DNA from: a virus
DNA length: 30,388 nucleotides
Direction: 5' to 3' (one strand)
IMG/VR virus record: IMGVR_UViG_3300031654_000214
Span: 1 to 30,388 of that record
Below, piece after piece: positions 14,801 to 21,426 of this stretch. The position numbers were made by a program, and so were the translations under genes. The stretch's first letter is position 1. Every line of letters starts with the position of its first letter. The notes below the pieces were generated by a model. The model saw only the letters and a program-made list of their open reading frames with translations. It had not been told where the DNA came from and did no database searches.

Positions 14801-14986
14801 GTGGCCGTACATCTCCCGCTCCACGGCGCCCTCCCCGAACAGGCCCGTCGATAGCTGCGACTCGCCGAGCACGACGCCGCCGCCCGCCATCAGCGACTGC
14901 CTCGACGGGACCGCCGCCCGGTGCCGGAACACGGCCTGTTCGGTCCTGTCCCGGCTCTCCCTCAGCGTGTCAGCGATGGCTCCCAT
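11834..14986 (-). CDS. Portal protein fused to Mu-F-type head morphogenesis protein, interrupted by an intein
   Basis: GGGAGGA precedes the ATG by 7 bases. Residues about 40-430 are a phage portal: YRGWTYAAIRPIAQTIAG, VEQYETHPLLDAIANPNP, then PMTQSR- and KTSNK-like portal motifs including DDRDERRRDLDLAAKYG. Residues about 460-759 match the Mu F/SPP1 gp7 family: IARTEVTGALN, WMAIIDQYTRGSHAALNG and the closing ERCNCRCTLAPVVE. The precursor is 1050 residues. Residues 750-1040 are an intein placed inside the ERCN/CRC motif; splicing would give a 759-residue product. Portal forms the DNA entry ring and Mu-F proteins act in head assembly or are ejected. Natural portal-Mu-F fusions occur, but the intein with an antisense nuclease is special. 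Confidence 0.88.
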   Translation of the reverse strand: MGAIADTLRESRDRTEQAVFRHRAAVPSRQSLMAGGGVVLGESQLSTGLFGEGAVEREMYGHYRGWTYAAIRPIAQTIAGQPVGVGRELGPMERPRSGRLATKASLPGWLKQAEVEQYETHPLLDAIANPNPVMTRWHLLYILIASLEIAGEHLWWIVAGEDGPVIWPVPSLWFEPVHRDRKPFAAWSITPGGQGEPEEIPNDEVVYFHYPDLADPLGCTSPAMTQSRAMSADEAMQDAQANTFLNAPFPKHALVVGDVTEDGENLGRPVLEHGQRQQLYAEFKRLYTQTAQYGLPIILDRLIHDIKPLSNKPNEMDFTDSGKVTKDRIFLGHGTNPVIAGEIEKVNRASSYAARRHFADHTVNPKIELVSEVLTRSLGPIVAVEGERLRVWIEPYVPDDRDERRRDLDLAAKYGSVTKDELRGALTHLNLEPMDGGDAVAAPPMPLPAVVSSGKSADEPPDISMALDQEARVKAWLKAHSRHEAGLLEAVHTLFLEQRDSVTARLYEVLGELEKAAGDAGGLVEVIFDPDEWEERLVEVCRPHLERAAAVGAVRTMEQVKATKAGPSAEELMVELTPAVRAKIDGELETLLSRPYWPDVQQTTRAKLAATLSEGVQNGESLHYLAARVGDAPTVPVVDPGVFPPGTVFGTNAVLGSEASRRRALLIARTEVTGALNCGQAAQQEQLFNDGVTDGMEWMAIIDQYTRGSHAALNGARAPGDYPVGKWDVGGHVAPYPGHHSLPAAERCNCILPGQLVEGRFIAGTKAYYGGQVCEIITRGGRRLTVTPQHRILTEDGFVAAGSLHQGEKLLAYNVQAEGPGFISVGRDQIYHEPALIEDVFEALRLAADVSDKGLVERRRGLPDDFHGDGRGLRGEVEVVWADGSLLLEGIPRPIEKGVEDIFPGVDLGLGRVSASCSVGDGRIASDARGACIAGIGQLGLGLPSSTALAKDSRTVALECLPLDEFSFGSASHLDAAFPEAIKEDVAAVAGLVADLLERLPGLVLLDEVVEVRNRNFTGHVYDLQSVNGLIITEGIGISNCRCTLAPVVE
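11868..11896 (+). promoter_or_regulatory. Promoter of the antisense homing endonuclease
   Basis: TTGCTT (11868-11873), a 17-base spacer and a perfect TATAAT (11891-11896) with an extended TG lie 30 bases before the endonuclease start, all inside the DNA coding for the last codons of the intein. The stretch TTCTGTTATAATGA nearly matches the other plus-strand promoter at 26001-26028. Confidence 0.75.
11927..12721 (+). CDS. EDxHD/Vsr-like homing endonuclease encoded antisense inside the intein
   Basis: This is the only plus-strand gene. GGAGG lies 8 bases before ATG 11927, and a sigma70 promoter precedes it. The 264-residue product has an N-terminal DNA-binding part (DDLVEQYQAGKSLKKISDE, then GYGRNVLFNRFRKCGVK, a helix-turn-helix with a following basic patch). 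The nuclease core follows: WEDVFHAFLNGAGYPFEKQ, GPYNLDLSTK, PPVAVEVV, QRLKYILDQGWFVIYL. This order is that of phage EDxHD endonucleases of the Vsr fold (I-Bth0305I type), with Glu133, Asp144 and Glu155 as likely metal or core acids. The gene lies entirely inside the intein: endonuclease residue i is antisense to intein residue 272-i. It probably cuts intein-less alleles to spread the unit. Frame, promoter and family are seen; activity is inferred. Confidence 0.85.
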   Translation: MSREIPIPNLDDLVEQYQAGKSLKKISDETGYGRNVLFNRFRKCGVKMRGRSEAELVKWQALKGDRSAVLRQCGAAWKAKAKLPDPGNASTSRVAGDSAVANRAAGRYAAQTQIYPWEDVFHAFLNGAGYPFEKQRAVGPYNLDLSTKSPPVAVEVVRQPAASFNKPLVGHVSSQSQRLKYILDQGWFVIYLIATYRNESRTFSLDVVGQQLLALVQRAGSDESVFGKYAVLWGHGEPPAASRYDFADLPAVIGFGASDESPFD

Positions 14987-15002
14987 CGGCTCGTCCTCCC
15001 GT

Positions 15003-15299
15003 TCAGGGCTTGCCCCCCTCCGCGATACGCTTGGCCGCCGCGGAGATGTCGGCCTCGTAGTGACTGCGAATTCGCTCCACCGCTGTCGATAGCACCTTTC
15101 GCTCCATCACCGCCGCGTCGGCCTCCGCCACCGCCTCCCTCGCCCGCGTCTCGGCGGCCTCGACCCGCGTCTCCGCCTCGGCCCGTGCCTCGTCCAGGGC
15201 GGCCTCCAGCCGGCCCACCTCGCGGGCCAGACGCCTTTCCCCGGACGAGGCGCGTCGCCGGTTCAGCCACCGCAGCATCGTCGCCCACAAATGCCTCAT
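15003..15299 (-). CDS. Small coiled-coil protein before the portal gene
   Basis: The 98-residue protein has a basic N-terminus (MLRWLNRRRASSGERR) and a long alanine/glutamate/arginine-rich helix (residues about 24-65, for example VGRLEAALDEARAEAETRVE), almost surely a coiled coil. It ends 16 bases before the portal start. No family is recognised. Possible jobs are a scaffold or assembly factor for the portal, from position only. The ATG lies exactly where transcription from the -10 box at 15306-15311 would start, so the mRNA may be leaderless. Confidence 0.65.
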   Translation of the reverse strand: MRHLWATMLRWLNRRRASSGERRLAREVGRLEAALDEARAEAETRVEAAETRAREAVAEADAAVMERKVLSTAVERIRSHYEADISAAAKRIAEGGKP

Positions 15300-15305
15300 G
15301 CGCTA

Positions 15306-15335
15306 AGTTTACCCATCCGCGACGGAGCTGGTCAA
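15306..15335 (-). promoter_or_regulatory. Possible promoter for the portal operon
   Basis: TTGACC, 18 bases, TAAACT on the minus strand; 6 bases after the -10 box comes the ATG of the coiled-coil gene. The 15300-15440 spacer holds nothing else I can identify. Confidence 0.4.
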
Positions 15336-15440
15336 GTGGAGTTCCGAAGTTCAGTGCCACTCGACCAGTCCGGCGCCAGCCCCCTACGGAAAGGGGATAA
15401 GCAAAACGGACCGCTCAGCCTTGCCGCTCGACCGGGCTGT

Positions 15441-16299
15441 TCATTCCGGGACCTCGTCCCACGTCCGACCGTCCAGCTTGCGACCAGCACGCTTGCGGCC
15501 GACGCGAAAACTTGACCTGGCAATGTTGTGCCAGTAGTGTCGGTCGTAGTCTGCCAGAACAACGGCGGTCTCTATGTCCAAAGCATTCACGGGTGCCCAT
15601 TCGCCCCATTGCTTAAAGAAGAAGGGCACATGCGCGCGCCGGCAGGCGTCACGGATTCGGCGAGCCCAGTCAGGCCGCATCGGCCGGGCCTGCGGACCGG
15701 ACTCGCCACCCACGATCACCCAGTTAATCCAATCCCCCAGGCAGGACAGCTCGACGGGCCCCAGCAGCGGCTCGACGGACACGAATCGCAGCGCCGCCTT
15801 CGTGTCGATCAGATGTGCGATGCGGGGGTAGCAGATCGCGTCTTCGACGCTGACCCCGGCCCAGACGTTGGGTGGCAGGCCCCGGGGCCGATAACGCCGC
15901 TGCCAGCTCCTCATCGTGCTAGGCCGCTTCGTCAGGATCAGCCAGTCCAGCCAGGGCGTCCTCGCCCACAGTTTGGCCACCCGCTGAGCCGCGGCATCTT
16001 GCCTCCACGCAATCTCGTCGCGCCGGCTCCGCTCGAAGAAGTCCCCTAGCGACATCAGAAAGACCCGCCGACGCTGGCCCGCTTCCTCGGCCTTGCGGTT
16101 CCACGACAGCGGCTGCCTCCAGGTCGACTCGGCCGCGAAGACCCGTTCGCCGTAAGGCCCCATGGTGCCGAACTTCGCGGGCTGCCGGATGCAGTAGCGC
16201 TCGGCGTAGCAGTGGTCACAGCCAGCCGTCAGTTTGGCACAGCCTCTCCAGGGATTGAAACGTGTGGTGCGCCCATTGGATCTTCGTCTCTGCGCCCAT
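15441..16299 (-). CDS. Phage Gp37/Gp68 family (DUF5131) protein with a one-base frameshift near the start
   Basis: The family is clear: NPWRGCAKLTAGCDHCYAER, WLDWLILTKRPSTMR, PNVWAGVSVED, LRFVSVEPLLGPVEL, WVIVGGESGPQARPM, and VPFFFKQWGEWAP. The cysteine cluster in GCAKLTAGCDHCYA is the family's hallmark and resembles radical-SAM-type metal sites; the reaction is not established. The true N-terminus reads MGAETKIQWAHHT from ATG 16299, behind AAAGGAGG, but one extra T in the TTT at 16258-16260 (minus strand) throws this out of frame with FNPWRG. With the T removed the protein is 285 residues and begins like its relatives. The shift could be a homopolymer sequencing error, a recent mutation or a programmed shift. 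A weak alternative start in the downstream frame is GTG 16307. Confidence 0.8.
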
Positions 16300-16318
16300 G
16301 ACCACACCCTCCTTTCTG

Positions 16319-16360
16319 TTAAAGCACGGCGGGCCGAATTCCACTGATCGTCTTAATCAC
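16319..16360 (-). CDS. Possible 13-residue leader peptide
   Basis: GTG 16360 lies 5 bases after GGAGGAG and reads 13 codons (VIKTISGIRPAVL) before TAA, 19 bases upstream of the Gp37/Gp68 start. Its last codons coincide with the arm CGGCCCGCCGTGC found at the spacers E1-E4. It may be a leader peptide or chance. Confidence 0.25.
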   Translation of the reverse strand: MIKTISGIRPAVL

Positions 16361-16362
16361 AC

Positions 16363-16386
16363 TCTCCTCCCACCGCCTCAGCGGCA
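16363..16386 (-). repeat. Leader motif, copy 1 (CCGCTGAGGCGGTGGGAGG)
   Basis: GCCGCTGAGGCGGTGGGAGG forms a short CCGC/GCGG hairpin directly in front of a ribosome binding site. A near-identical copy with a compensating loop change lies at 19940-19963 before another small gene. It sits between the large terminase and the Gp37/Gp68 gene, followed by the E-type 3' arm at 16324-16335. Confidence 0.5.
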
Positions 16387-16419
16387 ATTTCGTGCGACGC
16401 TCACAACAACCGCCCTCTA

Positions 16420-18213
16420 TTATACCTCGTCGTCGCCCCAGAACTCGTCCCTCGTCCACGGCCTCTCCTCCCGGCCCCCGCCCCCCGGGCCGAATATCCG
16501 CTTCACGAGGTCCGACCGCTCCGGCTCCTCGCCGCCCGGCTCCGGCTTCGGCTCCGTCAGGACCAGGGGGCGGCCTACCGTCGGGGACAGCGGCCCGCCC
16601 CGCATCGCCCAGACCGCCAGGACCGCGCCGTCGCTCCGGTCCGGGGAGTGGCCCAGGATCTCCATCAGCGTCTGCTCCTTCGACTCCGGGGTTCGCTTGG
16701 TCTTCGGCGGCAGGTATAGCTTCCCCTCCCTGTCGTACCGCTTGGGGATCATCGGCAGCTCCTCGGCCAGGGCCTTGCACTGGTCATCCGATGGCATCGC
16801 CCAGCACCGCTCCCAGCGTCCGCCCTCCTCCACCCGCCGCCAGTTTGACGGGTTGCACACGCCCGAGAGGAGCCCGTACATCTCGGCCCGCCGGTTCTTG
16901 TACTGCCGCTTACGCCGCCTAGAGGCCGCCGCCCCGAAGTCCACTAGCTGCACCACCTGCCCGGCCCGCCGCATCGGGTCGCCCACGGCGTCCTGCCCGC
17001 CGCCCCCCGCGTCCACCGCCACCCGGCCCGGTGGGATATTGTGCAGCGTCATCAGCTCCCGCGTGATCTCCAGCATCTTTACCGTGTCCGGCAGACCGTA
17101 CTTGTCCCGCATGATCTCCGGGTCCGCCACTCTCACTTCGACGATACCCATGGCGTCGATCACCACCCAGCAGACCAGGTCGCCGCGGCCGTGCGAGGCG
17201 TCCACCCCGAGCCAGCGGGGCAGGTTCTCCCGCCGCCAGTCGTGGTCGATCTCGTGCCACGCCTTGAATCCCTCCGCCAGCCACGCCTCCGGCACCCATA
17301 CGGTGGCCTCGTCGCCCTCCGGCAGCAGCCCGCGCAGCCGCGTCCTCTTGTTGTACTCATCCCACTCGGCATCGTAGGCCACGTAGCTCGCGTAGGACAT
17401 GATCCCCGGCAGCGGCGGTCGCGGCAGCGGCCCCTTGCGGCCCCGCTTCTCCCACTTGCGGCCGGCGGAGACGTTCGGCGTCTTCGCCCCGTCGATGTGG
17501 ATCACCTTCCACCGCAGCCGGCCGGGATGGAGCCGGTCCGGCTCATCACCCGCCCGGATCTTGCGCGCAAAATAGCCCGCCATGTTCAGCGGGTTACCTA
17601 CCACCAGCATCCGGTGGGCCTGCCCCTCCAGACCCTCGATGAACTTGTCCGAGATGCCGCTGGCCTCGTCCAATACCGCGAGCACCGTTGGCCCTCCGTC
17701 GTCCATCGGCGGCAGGTGTATCCCGTGCATCCCCTCCACATCGCGGGCCACCCGCAGCCTCACCCAGTCGTTACCATGCGGGCGTCTGTTCTCGTCGAGC
17801 CGCCGAAGCTCCATGTGGACCACGTCGATCCCCAGCAGCTCCCGGACCAGCATCGGGTCGCCGTTCGCGTTGGTAACCTGCTCGCCGTCCGGCCCTACCG
17901 CCGGCTCACGCAGCGCCGCGTCGATCTCCCCCCACAGCGAGTCCCTTAGCTGCGGCTGGGTAATCGAGGTCCCGATAACCTTGCACGGGAACCGCGTGGC
18001 GTAGAATGACAGGATGAACCTCGCGGCAATCCAGCCCTTGCCGCTCTCGATCGACGAGTGGACGATCGTCCCGTAGTTCCGGGCCACCGACTCGGCGATC
18101 TCCCGCTGCTTCTGCCAGACCTTGATCCCCGGCCACAGCCGCCGCATGAACTCCAGGGGCTCGTAGCGGTACCGGGTTAGCGACGCGGACCGCTGTTGGA
18201 TCGACTCAGACAT
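16420..18213 (-). CDS. terL: Terminase large subunit
   Basis: The 597-residue protein is the packaging motor that cuts and pumps DNA into the prohead. The ATPase half has a Walker A-like HSSIESGKGW (residues 52-61), Walker B TVLAVLDEA (176-184) and a coupling-type GNPLN (206-210). The nuclease half shows the RNase H-like acids in WLGVDASHGRGD (Asp338) and VAVDAGGGGQD (Asp401). Length and layout are normal for TerL. Odd is the Walker A: Lys is followed by Gly where Ser or Thr normally binds magnesium. It lies downstream of the small terminase and two small genes and upstream of portal, the standard order. The stop codon overlaps a TATAAT on the minus strand (16419-16424), a possible weak promoter. 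Confidence 0.92.
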   Translation of the reverse strand: MSESIQQRSASLTRYRYEPLEFMRRLWPGIKVWQKQREIAESVARNYGTIVHSSIESGKGWIAARFILSFYATRFPCKVIGTSITQPQLRDSLWGEIDAALREPAVGPDGEQVTNANGDPMLVRELLGIDVVHMELRRLDENRRPHGNDWVRLRVARDVEGMHGIHLPPMDDGGPTVLAVLDEASGISDKFIEGLEGQAHRMLVVGNPLNMAGYFARKIRAGDEPDRLHPGRLRWKVIHIDGAKTPNVSAGRKWEKRGRKGPLPRPPLPGIMSYASYVAYDAEWDEYNKRTRLRGLLPEGDEATVWVPEAWLAEGFKAWHEIDHDWRRENLPRWLGVDASHGRGDLVCWVVIDAMGIVEVRVADPEIMRDKYGLPDTVKMLEITRELMTLHNIPPGRVAVDAGGGGQDAVGDPMRRAGQVVQLVDFGAAASRRRKRQYKNRRAEMYGLLSGVCNPSNWRRVEEGGRWERCWAMPSDDQCKALAEELPMIPKRYDREGKLYLPPKTKRTPESKEQTLMEILGHSPDRSDGAVLAVWAMRGGPLSPTVGRPLVLTEPKPEPGGEEPERSDLVKRIFGPGGGGREERPWTRDEFWGDDEV

Positions 18214-18215
18214 TC

Positions 18216-18401
18216 CTATCTACGCCACAAGTACATATGCCACAAGTACAGCGGCCACAAGATGGCTGCCAGGGCAACGACCAACATCTGGGGGACCGGG
18301 CCGAAATGCCACCGCCGGGTCATCCCATACAGAAACACGACGACAACCCCGCCAACGTAGACGGAAACTATCCCCAACAAAATATACAGCAAGGTTACCA
18401 T
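18216..18401 (-). CDS. Small two-helix membrane protein
   Basis: The 61-residue protein is almost all membrane: TLLYILLGIVSVYVGGVVVV and QMLVVALAAILWPLYLW, with a basic loop (GMTRRW) between and a basic end. GGGAGG lies about 10 bases before the ATG. Its stop is 2 bases before the large terminase start. Size and topology would allow a holin, but this position is uncommon for one and no lysin is near. Confidence 0.65.
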   Translation of the reverse strand: MVTLLYILLGIVSVYVGGVVVVFLYGMTRRWHFGPVPQMLVVALAAILWPLYLWHMYLWRR

Positions 18402-18444
18402 AGCTCACTTTCCTCCCAACGATGCGGCTAGTTGCTGGATCGAC

Positions 18445-18732
18445 TCAGAACCTCTTCTTTTTCCGGGCCACCTGGCGATGGGCGGTACGCTGCAACACGA
18501 TGGGCCGCGGCCAGCCGTGGTGTGGGCTCGCCGTAGGCAGAGGTTGGAACTTGGGCGGGGCCTCGGGCAAGATCCTTTCGCCGCAGGCCAGCATGGCTTC
18601 CGCAGCGACCATCGCGGCCTCCCGATACTTTACGCGACTGGCACAGGTCGCCGAGCACGTCCCCGTCGAGGTGCCTTCCGGCAAATCCCGGCAGGACGAA
18701 CAATAAGTCTCGGGTTCTGGTGAAGCTATCAT
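18445..18732 (-). CDS. Small cysteine-rich protein
   Basis: The 95-residue protein starts MIASPEPETYCSSCRDL behind GAGGG, has a second Cys pair (CSATCAS) and ends basic (RQVARKKKRF). The CxxC and CxxxC pairs could bind zinc. The C-terminal half is proline-rich and probably disordered. It begins 10 bases after the small terminase stop. I recognise no family. Confidence 0.6.
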   Translation of the reverse strand: MIASPEPETYCSSCRDLPEGTSTGTCSATCASRVKYREAAMVAAEAMLACGERILPEAPPKFQPLPTASPHHGWPRPIVLQRTAHRQVARKKKRF

Positions 18733-18742
18733 GGCCGATCCC

Positions 18743-19411
18743 TCACAGGTCCTCGAATCCCTCACCGTTCCCGTCGCCTCCGTCGGGCCCAGGCAGCAAC
18801 GGTGTGGACGACGCCTCGATGACGTGCTCCTCGCCATCCTCGCCGATCTCCACGGCTGGCCCCCTCGGGGCCTGCAAGAGCAGTTGGAAGAGGTTGACCG
18901 GCTGGCCATCCTTGCCTGTAATCTCATGTTTCTGCGGGGCATCCAACGCATCGAGCCTGGCCAGGGCGTTCAGTTGCTTGTCCGCCTCGGCCAGGAACCG
19001 CGGGTCGCCCAGCAGCTTCTTGACCTCGATCTCCTCCTCAGTCCACTCGACTACGTTCGGCTCGTCGCCCTCCCCTGCCTTGGCAGGGCCCTGCCGCTTC
19101 CTCGCCCGCCTCCGCTCCTGCTCGACCTGCGACCGCCGCCACGCCGCGATCGCCTCCCGGTACAGAAACTCCCGCTTCGCCCGGTACGCCGCAGCCCTCG
19201 CGTCGTGGGCCTCGGCTGCCCGCTCCTTATACCGCTCGATCGCGTCCCGATACCTGGCGTGAGCGACGGCGACGGCCATCCCCAGGCGGAGCCCGATCTC
19301 GCGGAAGGTCAGGCCCTCAAGGTGCAGCTCGGCGACCTGGGCGATGTCCTTCTCCCGTTTAATCAGGGCCGTCGACCGCTTGTGCTGCCACTGGTTCGGC
19401 TTCTTCGGCAT
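18743..19411 (-). CDS. terS: Terminase small subunit-like DNA-binding protein
   Basis: The 222-residue protein starts MPKKPNQWQHKRS, then LHLEGLTFREIGLRLGMAVA as a helix-turn-helix, followed by long charged helices (residues about 60-130, rich in Arg, Ala and Glu) that would form an oligomer core. The C-terminus is acidic and flexible (GPDGGDGNGEGFEDL), as in small terminases that contact the large subunit. Two genes separate it from the large terminase. HTH, helical core and position support the call; sequence alone does not prove it, and another HTH regulator is possible. Confidence 0.7.
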   Translation of the reverse strand: MPKKPNQWQHKRSTALIKREKDIAQVAELHLEGLTFREIGLRLGMAVAVAHARYRDAIERYKERAAEAHDARAAAYRAKREFLYREAIAAWRRSQVEQERRRARKRQGPAKAGEGDEPNVVEWTEEEIEVKKLLGDPRFLAEADKQLNALARLDALDAPQKHEITGKDGQPVNLFQLLLQAPRGPAVEIGEDGEEHVIEASSTPLLPGPDGGDGNGEGFEDL

Positions 19412-19449
19412 GTTCGTCTAGCCTACGATAGTTCAAGGCCGCCCCTCAT

Positions 19450-19580
19450 TCAGGGGCACTGGGCCTCGTCTATCAACCGCCTGATCAACCGCCCCGCCCG
19501 CCGCCTGTTCTCCGGGTCATTCTACCACCTATTCAGGCGACCGTCTCGGTCAGGAACTCGCCCTGTGTTCGCTTCGCCAT
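19450..19580 (-). pseudogene. Possible broken small gene
   Basis: ATG 19580 reads MAKRTQGEFLTETVA and stops. In another frame, after a shift and one TAG, the DNA reads GRLNRW, stop, NDPENRRRAGRLIRRLIDEA. Joined, these would make one natural-looking helical protein of about 45 residues. One frameshift and one nonsense change would have to be assumed, so it may be coincidence. Nothing else is visible between 19412 and 19583. Confidence 0.25.
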
Positions 19581-19583
19581 GTG

Positions 19584-19763
19584 TCAGCCTCCGTCCCCAG
19601 TATAGCCCAACAAACACGACACCGCAAGGCCCCAGCCTTCCGTCGGACCTTCCCCCGCCTCGGTGGCGTCGCTCTTCGGCTCCAGCAAGGCACCGACAAT
19701 TGTCCCCCCCACATCCTCGACCGCGGCCTTCAGAAACGGCCGGATCAACTGGGACGAAGTCAT
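19584..19763 (-). CDS. Small unknown protein (59 residues)
   Basis: ATG 19763 gives MTSSQLIRPFLKAAVEDVGG, continuing through GWGLAVSCLLGYTGDGG. The composition is protein-like, better than the overlapping frame from GTG 19779. It follows the next small gene by 12 bases. No signal, no family. Confidence 0.5.
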   Translation of the reverse strand: MTSSQLIRPFLKAAVEDVGGTIVGALLEPKSDATEAGEGPTEGWGLAVSCLLGYTGDGG

Positions 19764-19775
19764 GACAGGGTTTTT

Positions 19776-19931
19776 TCACATGAGGCTCCCGATCGACAGC
19801 AGGCAGGCGTCTACCGAGCGGGGCTCCGCGTGGAGCCCATCTACCAGGGCCCAGAGCTGGTCGTGGTCGGGCCTGCCCAGCCCGTACTGTTCTATCTTCT
19901 CGATCGTAAATTTTAGGTCGGCCTCGGTCAT
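19776..19931 (-). CDS. Small unknown protein (51 residues)
   Basis: ATG 19931 stands 9 bases after GGAGGGG, which belongs to leader motif copy 2. The product (MTEADLKFTIEKIEQYGLGR to LLSIGSLM) looks like a small helical phage protein. No family recognised. Confidence 0.55.
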   Translation of the reverse strand: MTEADLKFTIEKIEQYGLGRPDHDQLWALVDGLHAEPRSVDACLLSIGSLM

Positions 19932-19939
19932 GTCGTCAG

Positions 19940-19963
19940 TCCCCTCCCACCGCCTCGGCGGTC
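19940..19963 (-). repeat. Leader motif, copy 2 (CCGCCGAGGCGGTGGGAGG)
   Basis: The second copy of the hairpin plus ribosome-binding motif described at 16363-16386, flanked by ACTGAC on both sides. It supplies the ribosome binding site of the 51-residue gene. Confidence 0.5.
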
Positions 19964-19982
19964 AGTTTGGTTGGTTGCGATC

Positions 19983-20906
19983 TTAGCGTCCAGCCACGCC
20001 GACCATCGCCGGCGGGTCAAAGTCCTCCAGCTCCACGTCCACCGCGTCGGGGTTCGCCGCCGTCCAAGCCCGCACGTCCTTCGTGCCCAGCGGCGTCAGC
20101 CACCACGTTACGCTCCGCCCCAGCCGCCGCGAGAGCATCTCGGCGACCACCCTCGCCCCGTACAGCCCCGGCCAGCACGCCTGGCATCCGTGGCACCCGG
20201 GCAGGCAGCCCGGCCGCTCGCCCGCCGGTTTGCGGTCCGCCTCGCCCATCACCACGATTTCCCGCCCGCGGTACGGCCGCAGCAGCTCGGGCAACCATGG
20301 GGCCGCCACGTTGCTCGGACGCCCGACCGTCGACTTCCCCAATTGTACCATGGTTGCCGCGTCGCTAGCCCCCTCCGGCAGGTAGATCGTGTCCGACAAT
20401 TTGTGCCAGCCGTGGCTGTAAAAAAGGCCGGGGGTGCCGCCGCGCATCGTCAACTTCTTCCCGTCCCTCCCCCGCAACGCTATGCCGACCACTGTCCCGC
20501 TCGCGTCCCTCATCGGCCACGTCGAGTACTCGCAGCCGAAGTCCCGCCTCCACTGCTGCCACGTCCAGCCGACCCGGAACCGCTCCAGAACCTCGACCGA
20601 CAGGGCCAGTGTCTCGGCCATGAACTCCCGCATCCCCGGAGCCTCGTGGTGGCAGTAGCACCGCTTGGCCTCCGCCGTCCAGTCGCGGATCACCTTCGGC
20701 TCCTCCCGCCTCGGCGGAGGTAGGTCGATCTTGTCGCCGTCGAGCTTGTGCAGCCAGCCGCCGGCCGGGCCAGGCCAGGGGTGGTCGCTCTCCAGCCTCA
20801 TGCAGTGGGCCATCATCCCGTCCGCCGACACGCGGCACCAGTCTGGCTTCCCACACACCCTGCAAGGATGTGCCCGCGTCACTCGTACCCATTGTGATTT
20901 GCCCAC
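19983..20906 (-). CDS. Zinc-finger/TOPRIM primase-like protein
   Basis: The start is GTG 20906, 9 bases after AAAAGG. The 307-residue protein opens with a zinc-binding region: HPCRVCGKPDWCRV, then ADGMMAHCMR, as in the N-terminus of DnaG/gp4-type primases and related phage proteins. The middle has SVEVLERFRVGW and IYLPEGASDAATM, resembling the primase TOPRIM catalytic motif (EGxxD), and REIVVMGEADRK as a second acidic TOPRIM-like motif. Then comes a second Cys cluster, CLPGCHGCQACW. No helicase is fused. It probably makes RNA primers for phage replication. The four E spacers end just upstream, and E4 forms its leader. Confidence 0.7.
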   Translation of the reverse strand: MGKSQWVRVTRAHPCRVCGKPDWCRVSADGMMAHCMRLESDHPWPGPAGGWLHKLDGDKIDLPPPRREEPKVIRDWTAEAKRCYCHHEAPGMREFMAETLALSVEVLERFRVGWTWQQWRRDFGCEYSTWPMRDASGTVVGIALRGRDGKKLTMRGGTPGLFYSHGWHKLSDTIYLPEGASDAATMVQLGKSTVGRPSNVAAPWLPELLRPYRGREIVVMGEADRKPAGERPGCLPGCHGCQACWPGLYGARVVAEMLSRRLGRSVTWWLTPLGTKDVRAWTAANPDAVDVELEDFDPPAMVGVAGR

Positions 20907-20932
20907 GCGGCGTTACCTTTTCGTAATGAAAA

Positions 20933-21079
20933 GCACGGCGGGCCGGGTTTCCCATTTCTCCCTACACCGGCAACCGGGGGCTCCGTGATGTACTCGCTTC
21001 CTCGCCGTGCCAGCCCTATATCCTGCTGACAACTCAGCTCCACGTCCCTTGTAGGGGCATTTGCACGCCGCCGCCGTGC
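20933..21079 (-). ncRNA. Structured spacer E4 (leader of the primase gene)
   Basis: The minus strand starts GCACGGCGGCGGCGTGC, sharing its first base with the preceding stop codon, and ends GGCCCGCCGTGC followed by TTTTC. The ends can pair over about 9 bp; the 5' end can instead fold on itself (GCACG/CGTGC). The inner 110 bases have further hairpins (for example CCCCTACAAGGG). See E1-E3. Confidence 0.55.
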
Positions 21080-21300
21080 TAGTTTCGCTTTTGGTCCAAT
21101 TCCAACTCGGTTTGGTTGGCGACAATTGCAGTGCCCTCGAACTTGTAGCACCCAACCACGATCCGCTCGTCCTTTTCGGCAATCTCCTTTATCTCCTCTT
21201 CGGCCAAAAGAACGGGCTTGCCATCCCAAGAGTCATCGCTCCATTTGGCCCATATAACTTCGGGAAACCTCTGCTTGCAGGACTTCTGTTTCTTTGCCAC
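21079..21300 (-). CDS. Small unknown protein (73 residues)
   Basis: GTG 21300 follows AAAAGGAG by 7 bases. The product (MAKKQKSCKQRFPEVIWAKW to LELDQKRN) has an acidic middle (LLAEEEIKEIAEKDE) and beta-like end (IVVGCYKFEGTAIVA). No family is recognised. It sits between spacers E3 and E4. Confidence 0.65.
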   Translation of the reverse strand: MAKKQKSCKQRFPEVIWAKWSDDSWDGKPVLLAEEEIKEIAEKDERIVVGCYKFEGTAIVANQTELELDQKRN

Positions 21301-21331
21301 GATCTTCTCCTTTTGGTAAGCGTTTCAAAAA

Positions 21332-21419
21332 ACACGGCTGGCCGGCCTCTGGATATTCGTGGCCGTTCGCAGCCGATACCTGCCACGCTTAGGCATCATG
21401 TTTCCACGCCGCCGCCATG
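21332..21419 (-). ncRNA. Structured spacer E3
   Basis: It begins CATGGCGGCGGCGTGG just after the zinc gene's stop and ends GCCAGCCGTG followed by six T. Relative to the other copies, C to T in the 5' arm keeps a G-U pair. CATCATG and CATGATG at the 5' end form an extra 7-bp stem. It precedes the 73-residue gene. Confidence 0.5.
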
Positions 21420-21426
21420 ATGTCTT

